A stretch of DNA of 64,000 nucleotides from Rhizobium sp. Root483D2 (GCF_001426685.1 NZ_LMFB01000013.1:80478-144477), one strand, 5' to 3'. Counted from the first letter of the stretch, positions 1 through 10,730 are shown. A program made the numbers and translations. Notes: generated by a model not told the origin, from the letters alone.

Positions 1-598
1 GCAGCAGCAGGCAGGTCGCCGCCTCCGGATCGACGCGTTTGTTGATCTGGCGCGCCCGCACCGCCAGCACATTGGCGTCGCTTGCCAGCCGGTGCCCGAC
101 ATAGGTGGTTGGTGGCCCGCCGAGGCGCTGCATGACCTCGGGCTCAAACGGGAGCACCGCCAGAACATGATCGACATAGGGCCGCATGTTGACCGCGCGT
201 TCCGGCTTCCAGGCCCAGACACTCGGGCAGACATAGTTGACGACGGGCAGATCCGGCAACGCTTTGCGCACGAGGCGTGCAACGCGGTGGGTGAAATCCG
301 GGCTGTCGATGATGACGAGGATATCGGGTCTGGCGGCAATGATCGCCCTGGCGGTCTGGCGGATGCGCCAGATCAGCTTCGGCAGGCGGGCGAGAACCTG
401 AGCGATACCCATGATCGACAGCTCGGAATAGTCAAACAGCGACTTCAGGCCCTCGGCCTCCAACCCCTCACCGCCGACGCCAACCAGTGAAAGCTCACCC
501 TTGACCAGCGGGCGCAACGCCTTGACGAGATCAGCACCCAGCAGGTCGCCCGAGACTTCACCGGCGATCACGGCAAGCTTCAGATCCTGCGCACTCAT
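1..598 (-). CDS. lpxB: Lipid-A-disaccharide synthase, N-terminal part (runs off the window)
   Basis: LpxB joins UDP-2,3-diacylglucosamine to lipid X to make the lipid A disaccharide at the inner face of the cytoplasmic membrane. Translating the minus strand from the ATG at 598 gives an open frame to the window edge (about 199 residues). It starts MSAQDLKLAVIAGEVSGD, which carries the GExSGD motif typical of LpxB, and continues with a stretch like the family core (residues PSVWAWKP). The ATG overlaps the lpxI stop by 4 bases (ATGA), so the two are translationally coupled at the end of the lipid A gene run. The C-terminal half, including the UDP-sugar site, lies outside the window. Confidence 0.93.
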   Translation of the reverse strand, partial: MSAQDLKLAVIAGEVSGDLLGADLVKALRPLVKGELSLVGVGGEGLEAEGLKSLFDYSELSIMGIAQVLARLPKLIWRIRQTARAIIAARPDILVIIDSPDFTHRVARLVRKALPDLPVVNYVCPSVWAWKPERAVNMRPYVDHVLAVLPFEPEVMQRLGGPPTTYVGHRLASDANVLAVRARQINKRVDPEAATCLLL

Positions 599-1476
599 TG
601 TCCACCTCGCAAAAGCGCGCGGTCCACGCCGGTGACGAACAGGCCGGCCTCATTGGCAAGCGCGATCATCTCTTCGCGGTCCAGGACCAGGGCCCGGCCG
701 GATTCAACGGCAATCCCGGCCAGTCCTGCCGCCTGCGCACCCTTGATCGTCGAAGGACCGATCGAGGGAAGATCGGCGCGCAGGTCCTGTTGCGGCTTGC
801 AGAGCTTGACCAGCACGCCGCGGCGGCGGCTGGAGATGCGTCCGTCGGCTTTCAGGCGCGCCACCCGCTCCAGCATTGCATCGGTCCCCTCGGGGCCCTC
901 CAGCGCCACGACGCGTCCGCCAACGGCAACGGCGCCCTGCCCGACATCGAGATGACCAAGGGCGATGGCAGCCGCTTCGGCAGCCTCGATATCCACCTGG
1001 TCTTCCGAACCCGGCGCGCGCGCGCCAAGCGTACCGATCTCGGCCAGCAGTTCAGGCACGATATCCTGTACACCGATGACGCGTGCGCCGTTGGTCTCGA
1101 TCAGTTCGATCGCCATTTTCAACACGGCATCGTCGCCACCGGACAACAAGGTGCGCAGAACGCTCGGTATCTTCACCAGGCTTTTCAGTGTCGGCTTGAT
1201 ATCGCGCCAGTCCGGCCGGCGGCGCACCGCGCCCGACATGACCACCCGGCCAATGCCGGCATCGCGGAAAACGCCGCTGATCGCCTTGAAATTGCCGATG
1301 CCCAGCGTCGTGTGATCGAAGGACGACCAGTCCCGCTCAGACTCGTTGGCTAGCGCGATGATGAACGGATTTTCGCCGTGGGTCCGCGCAGCCTCGGCGA
1401 CATGCAGCGGCAGCAGGCCGCCGCCGGCGATAATGGCCAGCCGGTCTTTGATGTCGGGCCGGCTGTCCAAGCTCAT
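595..1476 (-). CDS. lpxI: UDP-2,3-diacylglucosamine pyrophosphatase, LpxI type
   Basis: LpxI (formerly DUF1009) hydrolyses UDP-2,3-diacylglucosamine to lipid X and UMP. It is the alphaproteobacterial substitute for LpxH. The 293-residue product begins MSLDSRPDIKDRLAIIAGGG, the nucleotide-binding-like start of the family, and contains SGAVRRRPDW and a late ESGRALVLDREE stretch typical of it. An in-frame start 93 bases upstream would overlap lpxA and add residues with no family character, so the ATG at 1476, five bases after the lpxA stop, was chosen. Its position between lpxA and lpxB is the usual one in this order. The family assignment is strong; substrate is taken from the family. Confidence 0.92.
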   Translation of the reverse strand: MSLDSRPDIKDRLAIIAGGGLLPLHVAEAARTHGENPFIIALANESERDWSSFDHTTLGIGNFKAISGVFRDAGIGRVVMSGAVRRRPDWRDIKPTLKSLVKIPSVLRTLLSGGDDAVLKMAIELIETNGARVIGVQDIVPELLAEIGTLGARAPGSEDQVDIEAAEAAAIALGHLDVGQGAVAVGGRVVALEGPEGTDAMLERVARLKADGRISSRRRGVLVKLCKPQQDLRADLPSIGPSTIKGAQAAGLAGIAVESGRALVLDREEMIALANEAGLFVTGVDRALLRGGQ

Positions 1477-1481
1477 CTGCC

Positions 1482-2294
1482 TCAGCCTTTGCTGCCCCGC
1501 GTCGGCGACGACAGCGCACGATCGCTTTCGGCCGCGATGAAATCGAGAATTTCGAGCGCCGGCGGGCAATCCAGGTAATCGCCGCGGATGGCTGCCGCAT
1601 TGGCGCGGATCGATTCCGGACCTTCGAAAATCTGCTTGTAGGCACGGCGAACGGCGTGGATAACCGGTTTTTCGATGCCGGAACGGCTCATACCGACGAC
1701 GTTCAGCCCGCCCAGCAGACCCGGGTTGCCGTTGAGCATGCCATAGGGAATGAGATCGTAGGAGACTGCCGAGAGCCCGCCGACAAAGGCATGGCGGCCG
1801 ATACGGGTAAACTGGTGAACAGCCGAGCCGCCACCGAGAATGGCGCGGTCTCCAACCGTGACATGGCCTGCAAGCATGACATTGTTGGAGAGGATGATAT
1901 TGTTGCCGAGGCGGCAGTCATGCGCCACATGCGCATAGGCAAGGAACAGATTGTTGTCGCCGACAATGGTGGCGCCGCCATGTTCGACAGTGCCGGTATT
2001 CATCGTCACGCCTTCGCGGATGGTGCAGTTTTCACCGATCAGCAGCGTCGTATCGACGGCGCTGTGATGAACGCTCTGCGAATCGCCACCAATCACCGCT
2101 GAGGGGAAAATCTTCGAGCCTTTGCCGACCGTCGTGCGTCCAAGCACCACGACATGACTGATCAGTTCGACATTGTCTGCGAGCGTCACCTTCGGCCCGA
2201 CATGACAGAACGGCCCGACAACGACGTTGTCACCGATCACCGCCCCGTCTTCGACAACCGAGAGCGGATGGATCTTCGCGGTAGAGGCAATCAT
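1482..2294 (-). CDS. lpxA: Acyl-ACP--UDP-N-acetylglucosamine O-acyltransferase
   Basis: LpxA performs the first step of lipid A synthesis, moving a 3-hydroxyacyl chain from acyl carrier protein to the 3-OH of UDP-GlcNAc. The 270-residue protein is the expected length. Residues 1-190 are hexapeptide repeats of the left-handed beta-helix (for example [19 protein letters not shown]), and the C-terminal third is helical. The active-site segment [12 protein letters not shown] places His122 and His125 at the same numbers as in the E. coli enzyme. It starts two bases after the fabZ stop, and lpxI follows after five bases, which fits one transcript for lpxD-fabZ-lpxA-lpxI-lpxB. Confidence 0.97.
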   Translation of the reverse strand: MIASTAKIHPLSVVEDGAVIGDNVVVGPFCHVGPKVTLADNVELISHVVVLGRTTVGKGSKIFPSAVIGGDSQSVHHSAVDTTLLIGENCTIREGVTMNTGTVEHGGATIVGDNNLFLAYAHVAHDCRLGNNIILSNNVMLAGHVTVGDRAILGGGSAVHQFTRIGRHAFVGGLSAVSYDLIPYGMLNGNPGLLGGLNVVGMSRSGIEKPVIHAVRRAYKQIFEGPESIRANAAAIRGDYLDCPPALEILDFIAAESDRALSSPTRGSKG

Positions 2295-2296
2295 GT

Positions 2297-2764
2297 TCAG
2301 GCGTCTTCCTTGCTGATAATCATGGCGCCGATATCAGCTTCCGCGACAAGTTGCCCGTCAACTTTTGCATCACAGTGAAATTTCCAGATATGGCCACGCT
2401 GCTTCTGCTTGACGACGTGAAATTCCACCCTGTCGCCGGGTACGACCGGCTTGCGGAAGCGGGCGTTGTCGATGGTCATGAAGTAGACGAGGTTGTTGCC
2501 GTCGCCGGTCTTGCGGGCACAGATCGCGCCTGCAGTCTGTGCCATGCCTTCGATCAGAAGAACGCCTGGCATGATCGGCTGCTCGGGAAAATGCCCGGTA
2601 AAATGCGGCTCGTTGGCCGTGACGTTCTTGATGCCGATCGCCGAATTGTCGCCATCGATCTCGATGATCTTGTCGACCAGCAGGAATGGATACCGATGGG
2701 GAAGCAGCTTCAAGATTTCCCTGATATCAGCCGTACCGAGAACGGTGGTTGCTGCTTCACTCAT
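2297..2764 (-). CDS. fabZ: 3-hydroxyacyl-ACP dehydratase
   Basis: FabZ dehydrates 3-hydroxyacyl-ACP in fatty acid elongation and so competes with LpxA and LpxD for the same acyl-ACP pool. The 155-residue hot-dog-fold protein has [13 protein letters not shown] near residues 20-32, then HFTGHFP with the catalytic His58, and [11 protein letters not shown] with the catalytic Glu72. The chosen ATG (2764) overlaps the end of lpxD by 8 bases. The longer frame from 2896 would overlap lpxD by about 140 bases and add an arginine-rich extension unlike the family. Its embedding in the lpx genes is common in proteobacteria. Confidence 0.96.
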   Translation of the reverse strand: MSEAATTVLGTADIREILKLLPHRYPFLLVDKIIEIDGDNSAIGIKNVTANEPHFTGHFPEQPIMPGVLLIEGMAQTAGAICARKTGDGNNLVYFMTIDNARFRKPVVPGDRVEFHVVKQKQRGHIWKFHCDAKVDGQLVAEADIGAMIISKEDA

Positions 2765-3824
2765 CTTTGCCTCCTGATTTCTTCTGCCTGTTGTGCGCGC
2801 GCGCCGTGATCTCTGCAATTTCGCGCAGGAAATCGCGCATGGGGCGCGCCGGAATGCCGCCGTAGCGTTCGCCGGCGGGAACGTCGGACGCAACACCGCT
2901 CATGGCGCCGATCTGCGCCCTGTCGCCGATGGTAATATGTCCGTTGATCGCGGCAGCGCCGCCGATCAGCACGCCGTCGCCGATCCGCGTGCTGCCGGCA
3001 ATGCCCACCTGGGCTGCGATACCGCAATGGCGGCCAACGCGGACATTGTGTCCGAGCTGGACGAGATTATCGATCTTGGTGCCCTCGCCGACCACCGTAT
3101 CGTCCATGGCGCCGCGGTCGATCGTGGTATTGGCACCGATCTCGACCCTGTCCTGCAGGATGACGCGGCCGATCTGGACAAGCTTGATCATGCCGCCTTT
3201 TGGTCCCGGCGCATTGCCGAAACCATCCTGGCCGATCCGGGCACCGGGGTGGATAATGACTTCGTTGCCAATGAGCGCACACATGATGCTGGTACCGGCG
3301 GCAATCGTGCAATCGCGCCCGATCCGCACACCCGGACCGATCACGGCCCCGGCTGCAATCCGCGTGCCCGTGCCGATATGGGCGCCGGCGCCAATCACGG
3401 CCGTCGCTTCGATATCGACATTGTCCTCGATCTGCGCGGATGGATCGACGAAGGCAGAAGGAGAGATGCCGCGCGGTCCCGACAGGTTCTGTTCAGGACG
3501 CATGGCCTGCGGATGCAAGATCGCGCCGGCAAGCGCAAAAGCCGTATGGGGATAGCGTGTCAGAAGAACGGGGATGTGCGGCGGGACGATCGCAGCGATC
3601 GTCTCGTCGCAAATGATCGCGCCGGCCTTGGATGTTTCGAACTCGTCGCGAAAGCGGCGCTGCAGCATATAGCAGACGTCGAACTCGCCAGCTCGATAGG
3701 TTGGAGCCACGGAACGGACGATCCGGTCGCTGAGCTCCGGAGCCTGCAGGACCGCACCAATCTGATCCGCCAGATCGCTCAGGCGGATCCCATCATGCGG
3801 TGGGAAGAACCAATTGTTTTCCAT
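2757..3824 (-). CDS. lpxD: UDP-3-O-acylglucosamine N-acyltransferase
   Basis: LpxD adds the second 3-hydroxyacyl chain, at the 2-amino group, in lipid A synthesis. The 355-residue protein has an N-terminal uridine-binding domain (to about residue 110) followed by many hexapeptide repeats ([19 protein letters not shown] and on). The segment [11 protein letters not shown] holds the probable catalytic histidine near residue 259. A GTG three codons upstream is also in frame, but a GGAG sits about ten bases before the ATG at 3824 and almost touches the GTG, so the ATG is preferred. It follows bamA by 49 bases. Confidence 0.96.
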   Translation of the reverse strand: MENNWFFPPHDGIRLSDLADQIGAVLQAPELSDRIVRSVAPTYRAGEFDVCYMLQRRFRDEFETSKAGAIICDETIAAIVPPHIPVLLTRYPHTAFALAGAILHPQAMRPEQNLSGPRGISPSAFVDPSAQIEDNVDIEATAVIGAGAHIGTGTRIAAGAVIGPGVRIGRDCTIAAGTSIMCALIGNEVIIHPGARIGQDGFGNAPGPKGGMIKLVQIGRVILQDRVEIGANTTIDRGAMDDTVVGEGTKIDNLVQLGHNVRVGRHCGIAAQVGIAGSTRIGDGVLIGGAAAINGHITIGDRAQIGAMSGVASDVPAGERYGGIPARPMRDFLREIAEITARAHNRQKKSGGKDE

Positions 3825-3873
3825 AGCCAACACTCCAGAACAGTTTTTGGCAGGCAGTTCTGGACTGCAAGGA

Positions 3874-6207
3874 TCAGAAGGACGACGAGATACCGAACTT
3901 CAGGTTCTGTACGCGGTCGAAATCTTCCTTGGCAATCGGGATCGCATAATCGACACGCAGCGGACCGAAAGGCGATGCCCAGATGATGCCCAGACCAACG
4001 GAGGCGCGCAGCGAGCTGTTGGTGCCCTCAAGCTCGTCGTCAGCCGTTGTTCTGACCTCGTTGCCATACAGCGTCCCTGCATCTGCAAAGATTGCACCGC
4101 GGAAACCGGCATCGCGCGAAACGAACGGCAGCGGGAACGTTGCTTCGGCAGAGGCGGTGAAGTAGGTCGTGCCGCCGATGGCGTCGCCATATTCTCTGCT
4201 GCGCGGACCAATGCCGTTACGCTCGAAACCACGGATGTCGTTCTGGCCCAACTGGAACTGGTCGAAGACTTCCATCTGACCGCCCGTGTTGAACATGTGA
4301 CCCGCGCTACCGCCGACAGACGCGATGATATCGGCATCGTCGTTGACGGTGTAATACCACTTGGCCTTGGCGGTCAGCTTGTAGAAATCGGACGTACCGC
4401 CGAGACCGGCAAATTCCTGCGTTGCCGACGCCAGAATGCCTTCATGCGGCAAGGTCGCATCGTCAAGCGAATTGTAGGTCAGCGTCTGCGAGACCGACGA
4501 ACGCGTCCACGTGCTGCCGTCGATCGCGCGGCGGTATGGGCTGGACAGGTCGGACCGGTCGCCGCTGTAATCCAGCTGCGTCAGGTTGTAACGGAAGGTG
4601 GTGGACAGACGCTCGGTGATCGGCGCGGTCACACGCAGGCTGAAGCCCTTGTCTTCGTAGCTGTAATTGTCTTCGTCATAGTCGTTTTCGTTCTGGAACA
4701 CGTCGAAACCGGCGGCCAGGCGATAGCCGAGGAAGTAGGGCTCGGTGAACGAAACGTTATAGGTGCGGCTCTGGTCACCACGGCCTGCGGCAAGGCGGAT
4801 ATACTGGCCACGGCCGAGGAAGTTCTTTTCTTCGATCGAGGCTTCCACCAGGAAGCCGCCGCCGCTACCGGCCGAATAGCCGGCGCCGATGCCGAACGAA
4901 CCGGTCGACTGATCCTGCACATCGACGATGACGACGACGCGGTCAGACGCGCTGCCGGGCTGGGTCGTGATGTTGACGGCGGAGAAGTAACCCAGAGCAT
5001 CCAGGCGGCGCTTTGCCGTCGTGATCAGTTCCTGGTTGAACGCATCGCCTTCGCTCATGTCGAATTCGCGGCGGATGACGTAGTCACGGGTACGGGTGTT
5101 GCCGCGGATTTCGATACGCTCGATATAGGCGCGCTCGCCCTGATCGACCAAATAATCGACGGCGATCGTGCGGCTGCCGAAATCGCGGTTGCCGCGCGGC
5201 GTGACACGGGCGAACGGATAGCCCTGGGCGGCGACGCGCTTGGAGATCGCGGAGATGCTGTCCTGAACGTCCTTCGCCTTGTAGATCGAACCCGGCGACG
5301 ACTGCACGAGACCCTTCAGTTCATCGGCATTGACGCCTTCAACGGTCGATTCGACGTTGACGGTGCCGAAATCGTAGCGCTCGCCTTCCTCGACGGTGAT
5401 CGTCACCGTGTATTCATTGGTGGATTCATCCAGCACGGCGTCCGAAGACACGATGCGGAAATCCGCATAGCCGCGATTGTAGTAGAACTGGCGCAGCAAC
5501 TCTTCGTCGGCGCGCAGCTTGTCGGGATTGTAAACGTCCTTGCGGGTCAGGAAGGAGAAGATCCCCGATTCCTTGGTCGCGATCACAGCCTCGAGACGGC
5601 CGTTGCTATAGGCGTTGTTGCCGACAAAGTTGATCGCGGTGATCTTGGTGCGGTCGCCTTCATTGATGACGAAAGCGAGATTGACGCGGCCTTCGGCGAT
5701 CGGAACGACCTGCGTGGTCACAGTCACATCTTCGCGGCCGATGCCGGCATAGGCTTCCTTGATGGCCCGAATATCAGATTCGGCGGTCGCCTCGCTGTAC
5801 GGACCCAGCGAACGCGTGCGCACGATGGTCGCCAGCTTTTCGTCCTTGATCTTGCGGTTGCCGTTGAAAACGACCTGGTTGACCAGCTGGTTCTCGCTCA
5901 CGGTGACGACAAGCGTACCGCCCGAGATATTGATGCTGACATCGGAGAAATAGCCTGTGGAATAAAGGCGCTTGACGGAAGAATCGATATCGCTGTTGCT
6001 GAAGGCCTTGCCGGGAACGATCGTGATGTTTGCACGGACCGTTTCGGGGCTGACGCGGGTGGCGCCACGGACTTCGACGCGGCTGATCGTTGCAGCTTCA
6101 GCGACGCTCGCACTGGCAAGCGTAACGATGCCAGACCCCGTTGCGACCATACTTGCAGACAGCGCAACCGCCGACACCGCGTTCAAAAATTTTGAACCAG
6201 CTTTCAT
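3874..6207 (-). CDS. bamA: Outer membrane protein assembly factor BamA
   Basis: BamA is the central pore of the BAM complex, which folds and inserts outer-membrane beta-barrels. The 777-residue product has a signal peptide (start [19 protein letters not shown], cleavage likely after SVAEA), then POTRA domains (for example [19 protein letters not shown]), and a 16-strand barrel ending in GISSSF. The terminal phenylalanine is the barrel recognition signal. Lid-loop-like residues [12 protein letters not shown] match the conserved region of the Omp85 family (usual motif VRGY/F). The ATG at 6207 follows GAAGG at good spacing; the upstream start at 6261 would precede an implausible leader. It lies between rseP and lpxD as in many rhizobia. 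No skp/ompH gene follows it here. Confidence 0.97.
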   Translation of the reverse strand: MKAGSKFLNAVSAVALSASMVATGSGIVTLASASVAEAATISRVEVRGATRVSPETVRANITIVPGKAFSNSDIDSSVKRLYSTGYFSDVSINISGGTLVVTVSENQLVNQVVFNGNRKIKDEKLATIVRTRSLGPYSEATAESDIRAIKEAYAGIGREDVTVTTQVVPIAEGRVNLAFVINEGDRTKITAINFVGNNAYSNGRLEAVIATKESGIFSFLTRKDVYNPDKLRADEELLRQFYYNRGYADFRIVSSDAVLDESTNEYTVTITVEEGERYDFGTVNVESTVEGVNADELKGLVQSSPGSIYKAKDVQDSISAISKRVAAQGYPFARVTPRGNRDFGSRTIAVDYLVDQGERAYIERIEIRGNTRTRDYVIRREFDMSEGDAFNQELITTAKRRLDALGYFSAVNITTQPGSASDRVVVIVDVQDQSTGSFGIGAGYSAGSGGGFLVEASIEEKNFLGRGQYIRLAAGRGDQSRTYNVSFTEPYFLGYRLAAGFDVFQNENDYDEDNYSYEDKGFSLRVTAPITERLSTTFRYNLTQLDYSGDRSDLSSPYRRAIDGSTWTRSSVSQTLTYNSLDDATLPHEGILASATQEFAGLGGTSDFYKLTAKAKWYYTVNDDADIIASVGGSAGHMFNTGGQMEVFDQFQLGQNDIRGFERNGIGPRSREYGDAIGGTTYFTASAEATFPLPFVSRDAGFRGAIFADAGTLYGNEVRTTADDELEGTNSSLRASVGLGIIWASPFGPLRVDYAIPIAKEDFDRVQNLKFGISSSF

Positions 6208-6455
6208 AAATCTTACCTTCTTCCCAATGCCCCGCAGCGAACTCGTACCGACTCCGGTCACGGCTGCCGTTTTAACCGCTTTTCATATACAAGCAAGCCA
6301 GCTCGTTAATTTCTGTTTACTTCAATTGAAACCGTGTCCTAACGGCCACTACGGAATTCAATTATCGTAAACAATTCCTTTCGATCAACCCTTTGAAATC
6401 TCAAAGAAGCCGATCGCCTCTCCCGCAGCCTTATGACCGCCGCAGGCCTTACGTG
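6208..6455. other. Intergenic region between rseP and bamA
   Basis: About 250 bases without a gene, unusually long for this tightly packed run. It is AT-richer than its flanks near 6280-6400 and probably carries a separate promoter for bamA. A small inverted repeat CTTTGA/TCAAAG lies near 6390-6406. I see no strong terminator and no recognisable sigma-E-type box. Confidence 0.4.
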
Positions 6456-7589
6456 CTAGCCCAAAAGCGAACTGATGTCGTTCCATGTGGCAAACACCAT
6501 CAGCATCAGCACCATGGCGAAACCGATCCGGAACGCGACATCCTGTGTGCGTGGTCCAACCGGTTTTCCACGAATGGCTTCCACCGCATAAAACATCAGA
6601 TGGCCGCCATCAAGTACGGGAACCGGCATTAGGTTGAGAAGTCCAATGGAAACCGACAGGACCGCCGCCAGCTGCAGCACGGCGGCAACCCCGATCGTCG
6701 CCATCTGGCCGGAGGCCTGCGCGACGCGGATGGGGCCGCCGAGCTGATCGGCCTTCATGCGGCCGGTGACAAGGTTGCCGAGATAGTTGAACGTGCCGGT
6801 GACGATATGCCAGCTTTCGACCGCACCCTGCCCTACAGCCTCTATCGGACCGAAGGTCTCCAGGCGGAAATTGCCGGTTTCCTGATTCGTCAGGATGCCG
6901 ATAATGCCGAGTTCCATCTTGTTGCCGAACTGGTCGGTGATTTCGGTACGCTGAGGCACCATCGGCAGATCGAGCAGCTCGCCCTGGCGCTTGATCTGGA
7001 TAGTGATTGGCGTTTCCGGGCGGATGCTGACATAGCGGCGCACATCGTCGAAAGTGGTGACATGCGTCCCGTCGATCGCCACCAGCAGATCGCCCGGCAG
7101 CACGCCTGCCTTGGCAGCCGCGCTGTTTTCCTTGACCTCGGCCACGACCGGATCGGCAATGGGCTTGCCGTAGACCGTAAACAGCACGGCAAAAATGGCG
7201 ATAGCGAGGATGAAATTGGCGATCGGCCCGGCAGCGACCGTTGCCGCCCGCTTCCAGAGCTTGGCACCCAGGAACGTGCGGTCCCGGTCCTCAGGCGAAT
7301 ATTGCTCCAGCTTGCTATAGTCGGGGACGCTGGCGGCATCCTCGTCGCCGAAGAATTTCACATATCCGCCGAGCGGGATGGCACAGAACTTCCAGCGCGT
7401 TCCCTGCTTGTCGGTATAGCCGAACAATTCCGGGCCGAAACCGACGGAAAAAGCGAGAATACGGATGCCTGACCAGCGGCCGACCAGATAGTGTCCCATT
7501 TCATGCACGAACACGAGCAGCGTCAGCACCAGCAGGAACGGCACGATATAGCCGGCAATCAGTTGAAGCGTATCGGCCAGGTAAGCCAT
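6456..7589 (-). CDS. rseP: Site-2 intramembrane zinc protease RseP
   Basis: RseP cleaves transmembrane segments, classically an anti-sigma factor after a first periplasmic cut, and also removes signal-peptide remnants. The 377-residue protein has the zinc motif HEMGH (His29, Glu30, His33) in the first membrane helix. It also has the family segment IPLGGYVKFFGDED, a PDZ domain around residues 120-200 (AAKAGVLPGDLLVAIDG), and the second active-site motif NLMPVPVLDGGH in the third membrane segment. It follows cdsA by 30 bases and precedes bamA, so envelope stress proteolysis sits with envelope assembly. The anti-sigma substrate in this organism cannot be told from the window. Confidence 0.95.
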   Translation of the reverse strand: MAYLADTLQLIAGYIVPFLLVLTLLVFVHEMGHYLVGRWSGIRILAFSVGFGPELFGYTDKQGTRWKFCAIPLGGYVKFFGDEDAASVPDYSKLEQYSPEDRDRTFLGAKLWKRAATVAAGPIANFILAIAIFAVLFTVYGKPIADPVVAEVKENSAAAKAGVLPGDLLVAIDGTHVTTFDDVRRYVSIRPETPITIQIKRQGELLDLPMVPQRTEITDQFGNKMELGIIGILTNQETGNFRLETFGPIEAVGQGAVESWHIVTGTFNYLGNLVTGRMKADQLGGPIRVAQASGQMATIGVAAVLQLAAVLSVSIGLLNLMPVPVLDGGHLMFYAVEAIRGKPVGPRTQDVAFRIGFAMVLMLMVFATWNDISSLLG

Positions 7590-7619
7590 GAGGTCCTCGA
7601 TCAGGTATGCGGGCGCTTT

Positions 7620-8453
7620 TTATGGCGCCAAAAGGATTGCCCCCAGGGGCAGATTCTGTCCGCCGCTGGACACGACTTCAACCAAAGCAATCAAAAGCGC
7701 GGCAAAGCAGGCAAAAACAAGTCCATCGACCCGGTCCATGACGCCGCCATGACCCGGAATGAGCTTGCTGGAATCCTTCACGCCGAACCGGCGCTTGATA
7801 TAGGATTCAAAGAGATCGCCGATCTGGCTGGAGATCGAGAGCGCAAGGGCTAAAAGCGGAATGCGCACATCGTTCAGCGAAAAATAGCTCATGAAGACAG
7901 CAACGCCGGCAATGACGCCGCACACCGTTCCGCCGATAGCGCCGGACCAGGTTTTTCCGGGCGAGATGCGCGGTGCCAGCTTCGGGCCGCCGATCGCCCG
8001 GCCGGTGAAATAGGCAAGAATATCGGTCGCCCAGACCACGGCGAAGATGAAGATCATGGCGATCAGGCCGATATCGGCCTCACCGCGTATGGCCGACAGC
8101 GAAATACCCGTCAGGCCGGCATAGACGATGCCGCCGGGAAGCCACCATGTTCCGCCGCGGACAAACACCCAGATGGTGGCAATCGCGGCAAAGCCCGCCA
8201 GGACAAGCAGCGTGGCATGGGCGCCATCGAACAGGATGAGCGCGGAGATCACCGCCTGGGAGAGCCAGCCGAAAGCATTGCCCTGGAAATCACGCTCGGC
8301 CAGCTTGGTGATCGTCGACCACTCGTAATAGACGAGAACGGCAATGGCGACGGACAGAAGCTCGAACACGGTCCCGCCAACCCAGGTCGCGCCCAAGGTC
8401 ACTGCAGCCATGACGATGCCGGAGATGATGCGTAGCCGCAATTCGCTCTGCAT
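7620..8453 (-). CDS. cdsA: Phosphatidate cytidylyltransferase
   Basis: CdsA makes CDP-diacylglycerol from phosphatidate and CTP, the branch point to all membrane phospholipids. The 277-residue polytopic protein shows about eight hydrophobic segments and the CTP-transferase signature near the C-terminus (SQIGDLFESYIKRRFGVKD, then GHGGVMDRVDG). Its ATG overlaps the uppS stop by one base (TGATG), which argues for coupled translation. rseP follows after 30 bases. Length and signature match the family. Confidence 0.96.
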   Translation of the reverse strand: MQSELRLRIISGIVMAAVTLGATWVGGTVFELLSVAIAVLVYYEWSTITKLAERDFQGNAFGWLSQAVISALILFDGAHATLLVLAGFAAIATIWVFVRGGTWWLPGGIVYAGLTGISLSAIRGEADIGLIAMIFIFAVVWATDILAYFTGRAIGGPKLAPRISPGKTWSGAIGGTVCGVIAGVAVFMSYFSLNDVRIPLLALALSISSQIGDLFESYIKRRFGVKDSSKLIPGHGGVMDRVDGLVFACFAALLIALVEVVSSGGQNLPLGAILLAP

Positions 8454-9196
8454 CAGGAACCAACCGCAAGCGTCGGCTGCGACAGGCCACCGAACCGGCG
8501 TTCCCGCCCGGCATAGGTCTTCAAGGCATTGAGGAAGACTTCACGGTTGAAGTCGGGCCAAAGCTCGGGCACGAACAGAAGTTCGGAATAGGCGGCCTGC
8601 CAGAGCAGGAAATTCGACAACCGCTCCTCGCCGCTGGTGCGCAAAACCAGATCGGGATCTGGAATACCGGCCGTGTCGAGTTTGCTGGCAATGCGCTCCG
8701 GCGTGATCTGTTCGGCGGTCAACCGCCCTTGCGCAACGTCTACCGCCAGCGCCCGCATGGCGCGGGTCATCTCATCGCGGGAACCATAGTTGAAGGCGAT
8801 AACCAGTGTGATACCCGTATTGTTGCGCGTCGTATCCTCCGCCTCCAGAAGCAGAGGCAGAATATCGCCGCGAAGATTGTTCTTGTCGCCGATTACCCGG
8901 ATGCGCACATTCTGCTGGTGCAGGTCGGCCAGATCCCGCCGGATGAAGGCTTTGAGAAGCCCCATCAGATCGGAAACTTCCGCCTCCGGCCGGCTCCAGT
9001 TTTCCGACGAGAAGGCAAACAGCGTCAGGTAACGGATACCAACTTCGCCGGCCGTGCGAACGGCCTCGCGCACGGATTCGACGCCCTTGCGATGTCCCAT
9101 CGTCCGCGGCAATCCGCGCGAATTGGCCCAACGGCCGTTGCCATCCATGATGATGGCAACATGCGTGGGAACATTTCTAGGCAATGGGTTTGACAT
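8453..9196 (-). CDS. uppS: Isoprenyl transferase (undecaprenyl diphosphate synthase)
   Basis: UppS condenses isopentenyl diphosphate into undecaprenyl diphosphate, the lipid carrier for peptidoglycan and O-antigen. The 247-residue protein begins with the cis-prenyltransferase motif [15 protein letters not shown] (catalytic Asp18). It has SSENWSRP mid-protein and [15 protein letters not shown] with [10 protein letters not shown] near the end, all family hallmarks. It lies between frr and cdsA, the classic frr-uppS-cdsA order. Confidence 0.97.
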   Translation of the reverse strand: MSNPLPRNVPTHVAIIMDGNGRWANSRGLPRTMGHRKGVESVREAVRTAGEVGIRYLTLFAFSSENWSRPEAEVSDLMGLLKAFIRRDLADLHQQNVRIRVIGDKNNLRGDILPLLLEAEDTTRNNTGITLVIAFNYGSRDEMTRAMRALAVDVAQGRLTAEQITPERIASKLDTAGIPDPDLVLRTSGEERLSNFLLWQAAYSELLFVPELWPDFNREVFLNALKTYAGRERRFGGLSQPTLAVGS

Positions 9197-9233
9197 CGAT
9201 GGTCCGAAAAACAGAGACTCGGAAACAGGCAGA

Positions 9234-9794
9234 CTAGACCTGCATGATTTCCTTTTCCTTATCGCCGAGCAAGCGGTCGATGTCGGAAATCATCTCATCT
9301 GTCATTTTCTGGACCTTTTCGGACTGGCTTCGGCTGATATCCTGACCGATATCCCCATCCTTTTCGGCTTTTTTCAGACTATCCATGCCGTCGCGACGTA
9401 CGTTGCGCACGGCGACCTTGGCTTTTTCGCTATAGTCGTGCGCGACCTTCACCAGCGACTTGCGGCGCTCTTCGTTGAGTTCCGGCAGCGGAATGCGCAG
9501 ATTCTGGCCATCGACGATCGGATTGAGGCCGAGATTGGATTCGCGGATGGCGCGGTCCACGGCGTTGACCATGGACTTGTCCCAGATCGACACGCCCAGC
9601 ATGCGCGATTCCGGAACCGTAATATTGGCCACCTGGTTCAGCGGCACGCGCGAACCATAGGCTTCCACCATGACCGGATCGAGAACATTGGCGGATGCGC
9701 GTCCCGTGCGCAGCGATGCGATATCGCTTTTGAATGCGTTGATGGCACCATCCATGCGGCGCTTCAGGTCATTCAGGTCAATACCTTCACTCAT
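9234..9794 (-). CDS. frr: Ribosome recycling factor
   Basis: RRF splits post-termination ribosomes together with EF-G. The 186-residue protein has the full-length family pattern: [16 protein letters not shown] early, [18 protein letters not shown], then [17 protein letters not shown] and the C-terminal helix ending with EKEIMQV. The ATG at 9794 is preceded by GGGAG at good spacing. It is 37 bases upstream of uppS and 50 bases downstream of pyrH, the usual translation/UMP kinase arrangement. Confidence 0.97.
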   Translation of the reverse strand: MSEGIDLNDLKRRMDGAINAFKSDIASLRTGRASANVLDPVMVEAYGSRVPLNQVANITVPESRMLGVSIWDKSMVNAVDRAIRESNLGLNPIVDGQNLRIPLPELNEERRKSLVKVAHDYSEKAKVAVRNVRRDGMDSLKKAEKDGDIGQDISRSQSEKVQKMTDEMISDIDRLLGDKEKEIMQV

Positions 9795-9844
9795 GGATCA
9801 AACTCCCGTTTATCGCGGCGGCCTTGCGACCGCCCTTTAGCTGC

Positions 9845-10567
9845 TCAATTGTCTGTTACGATGGTCGCCCGGCCGCCGCCGGTCAAGATTTCCGCAAAAC
9901 CGCCCTTCTCGTGGATCGAGAAGACGATGATCGGAATGCTGTTTTCCCGCGCCAGGGCCACGGCTGCAACATCCATGACGGCAAGGCCCTTCTGCAGGAC
10001 TTCGCTATGGGTCAGGCGATCGAAGCGGGTGGCGGTCGGGTCCTTCTTCGGGTCGGCGGTATAGATACCGTCAACCTGCGTGCCCTTGAAGATCGCCTCC
10101 GCACCCATTTCGGCGGCGCGCAGGGCGGCAGCCGAATCGGTGGTGAAGAAGGGATTGCCCGTGCCGCCGGCAAAGATCACGACGCGGCCCTGGGACAGAT
10201 GGAAAAGCGTGGCGCGCTGCGAGAAGCTCTCGCAGATTTCCGGCATGGCAATGGCCGAGAGAACGACGGTATCGACGTCGAGCTTGCGCAGCGAGGTCGC
10301 CAGCGCCAGTGCGTTGATGATGGTGGCGAGCATGCCCATATGGTCGCCCGTCACCCGGTCGCCGCCCTTGGAGGCTACCGCGACACCGCGAAAGATGTTT
10401 CCGCCGCCGACGACGACGCCGACTTCAACGCCCATGGCGCGCGCCTGCGCAATGTCGGAGGCGATCCGGTCGGCGACGGCGACGTCGATCCCGAACCCCT
10501 GGTTTCCCATCAATGCTTCGCCCGAGGCCTTCAACAGTACGCGTTTGTAGAGAGGTTCGGCCGACAT
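9845..10567 (-). CDS. pyrH: UMP kinase
   Basis: PyrH phosphorylates UMP to UDP and is the hexameric bacterial enzyme of the amino-acid-kinase fold. The 240-residue protein opens with YKRVLLKASGEALMG (phosphate-binding start). It has GVVVGGGNIFRG, the UMP-contacting segment GTGNPFFTTDSAAALRA and DGIYTADPKKDPTA. A start eight codons upstream exists but adds nothing conserved, so the ATG at 10567 is used. A strong hairpin separates it from tsf, so it may be partly transcribed from its own promoter in 10568-10700. Confidence 0.96.
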   Translation of the reverse strand: MSAEPLYKRVLLKASGEALMGNQGFGIDVAVADRIASDIAQARAMGVEVGVVVGGGNIFRGVAVASKGGDRVTGDHMGMLATIINALALATSLRKLDVDTVVLSAIAMPEICESFSQRATLFHLSQGRVVIFAGGTGNPFFTTDSAAALRAAEMGAEAIFKGTQVDGIYTADPKKDPTATRFDRLTHSEVLQKGLAVMDVAAVALARENSIPIIVFSIHEKGGFAEILTGGGRATIVTDN

Positions 10568-10700
10568 CGTCACTCCTGTCCAAGAAGGCACACATGCGGA
10601 GATGGTGCATAAACTGATCTTTTCACGCCTGCGCGGCCGATATCATCCGGATGATCCCCGAAGGAGCCTGCGCCAATGTGATGATGATGCCGGATACACG

Positions 10701-10730
10701 AAGGGCACCGCGTTGTCACGCGATGCCCTT
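10701..10730 (-). terminator. Hairpin downstream of tsf
   Basis: Inverted repeat AAGGGCA-CGCG / CGCG-TGCCCTT (arms 10701-10712 and 10719-10730, one mismatch, six-base loop), 27 bases after the tsf stop in the direction of transcription. The run of T after it on the minus strand is short, so it may act as a partial terminator or attenuator before pyrH rather than a full stop. Confidence 0.6.

Noticed and set aside
3814-6195. 793-codon open frame opposite bamA
   Set aside because: Antisense shadow of a real, fully recognisable gene; no motif or ribosome site.
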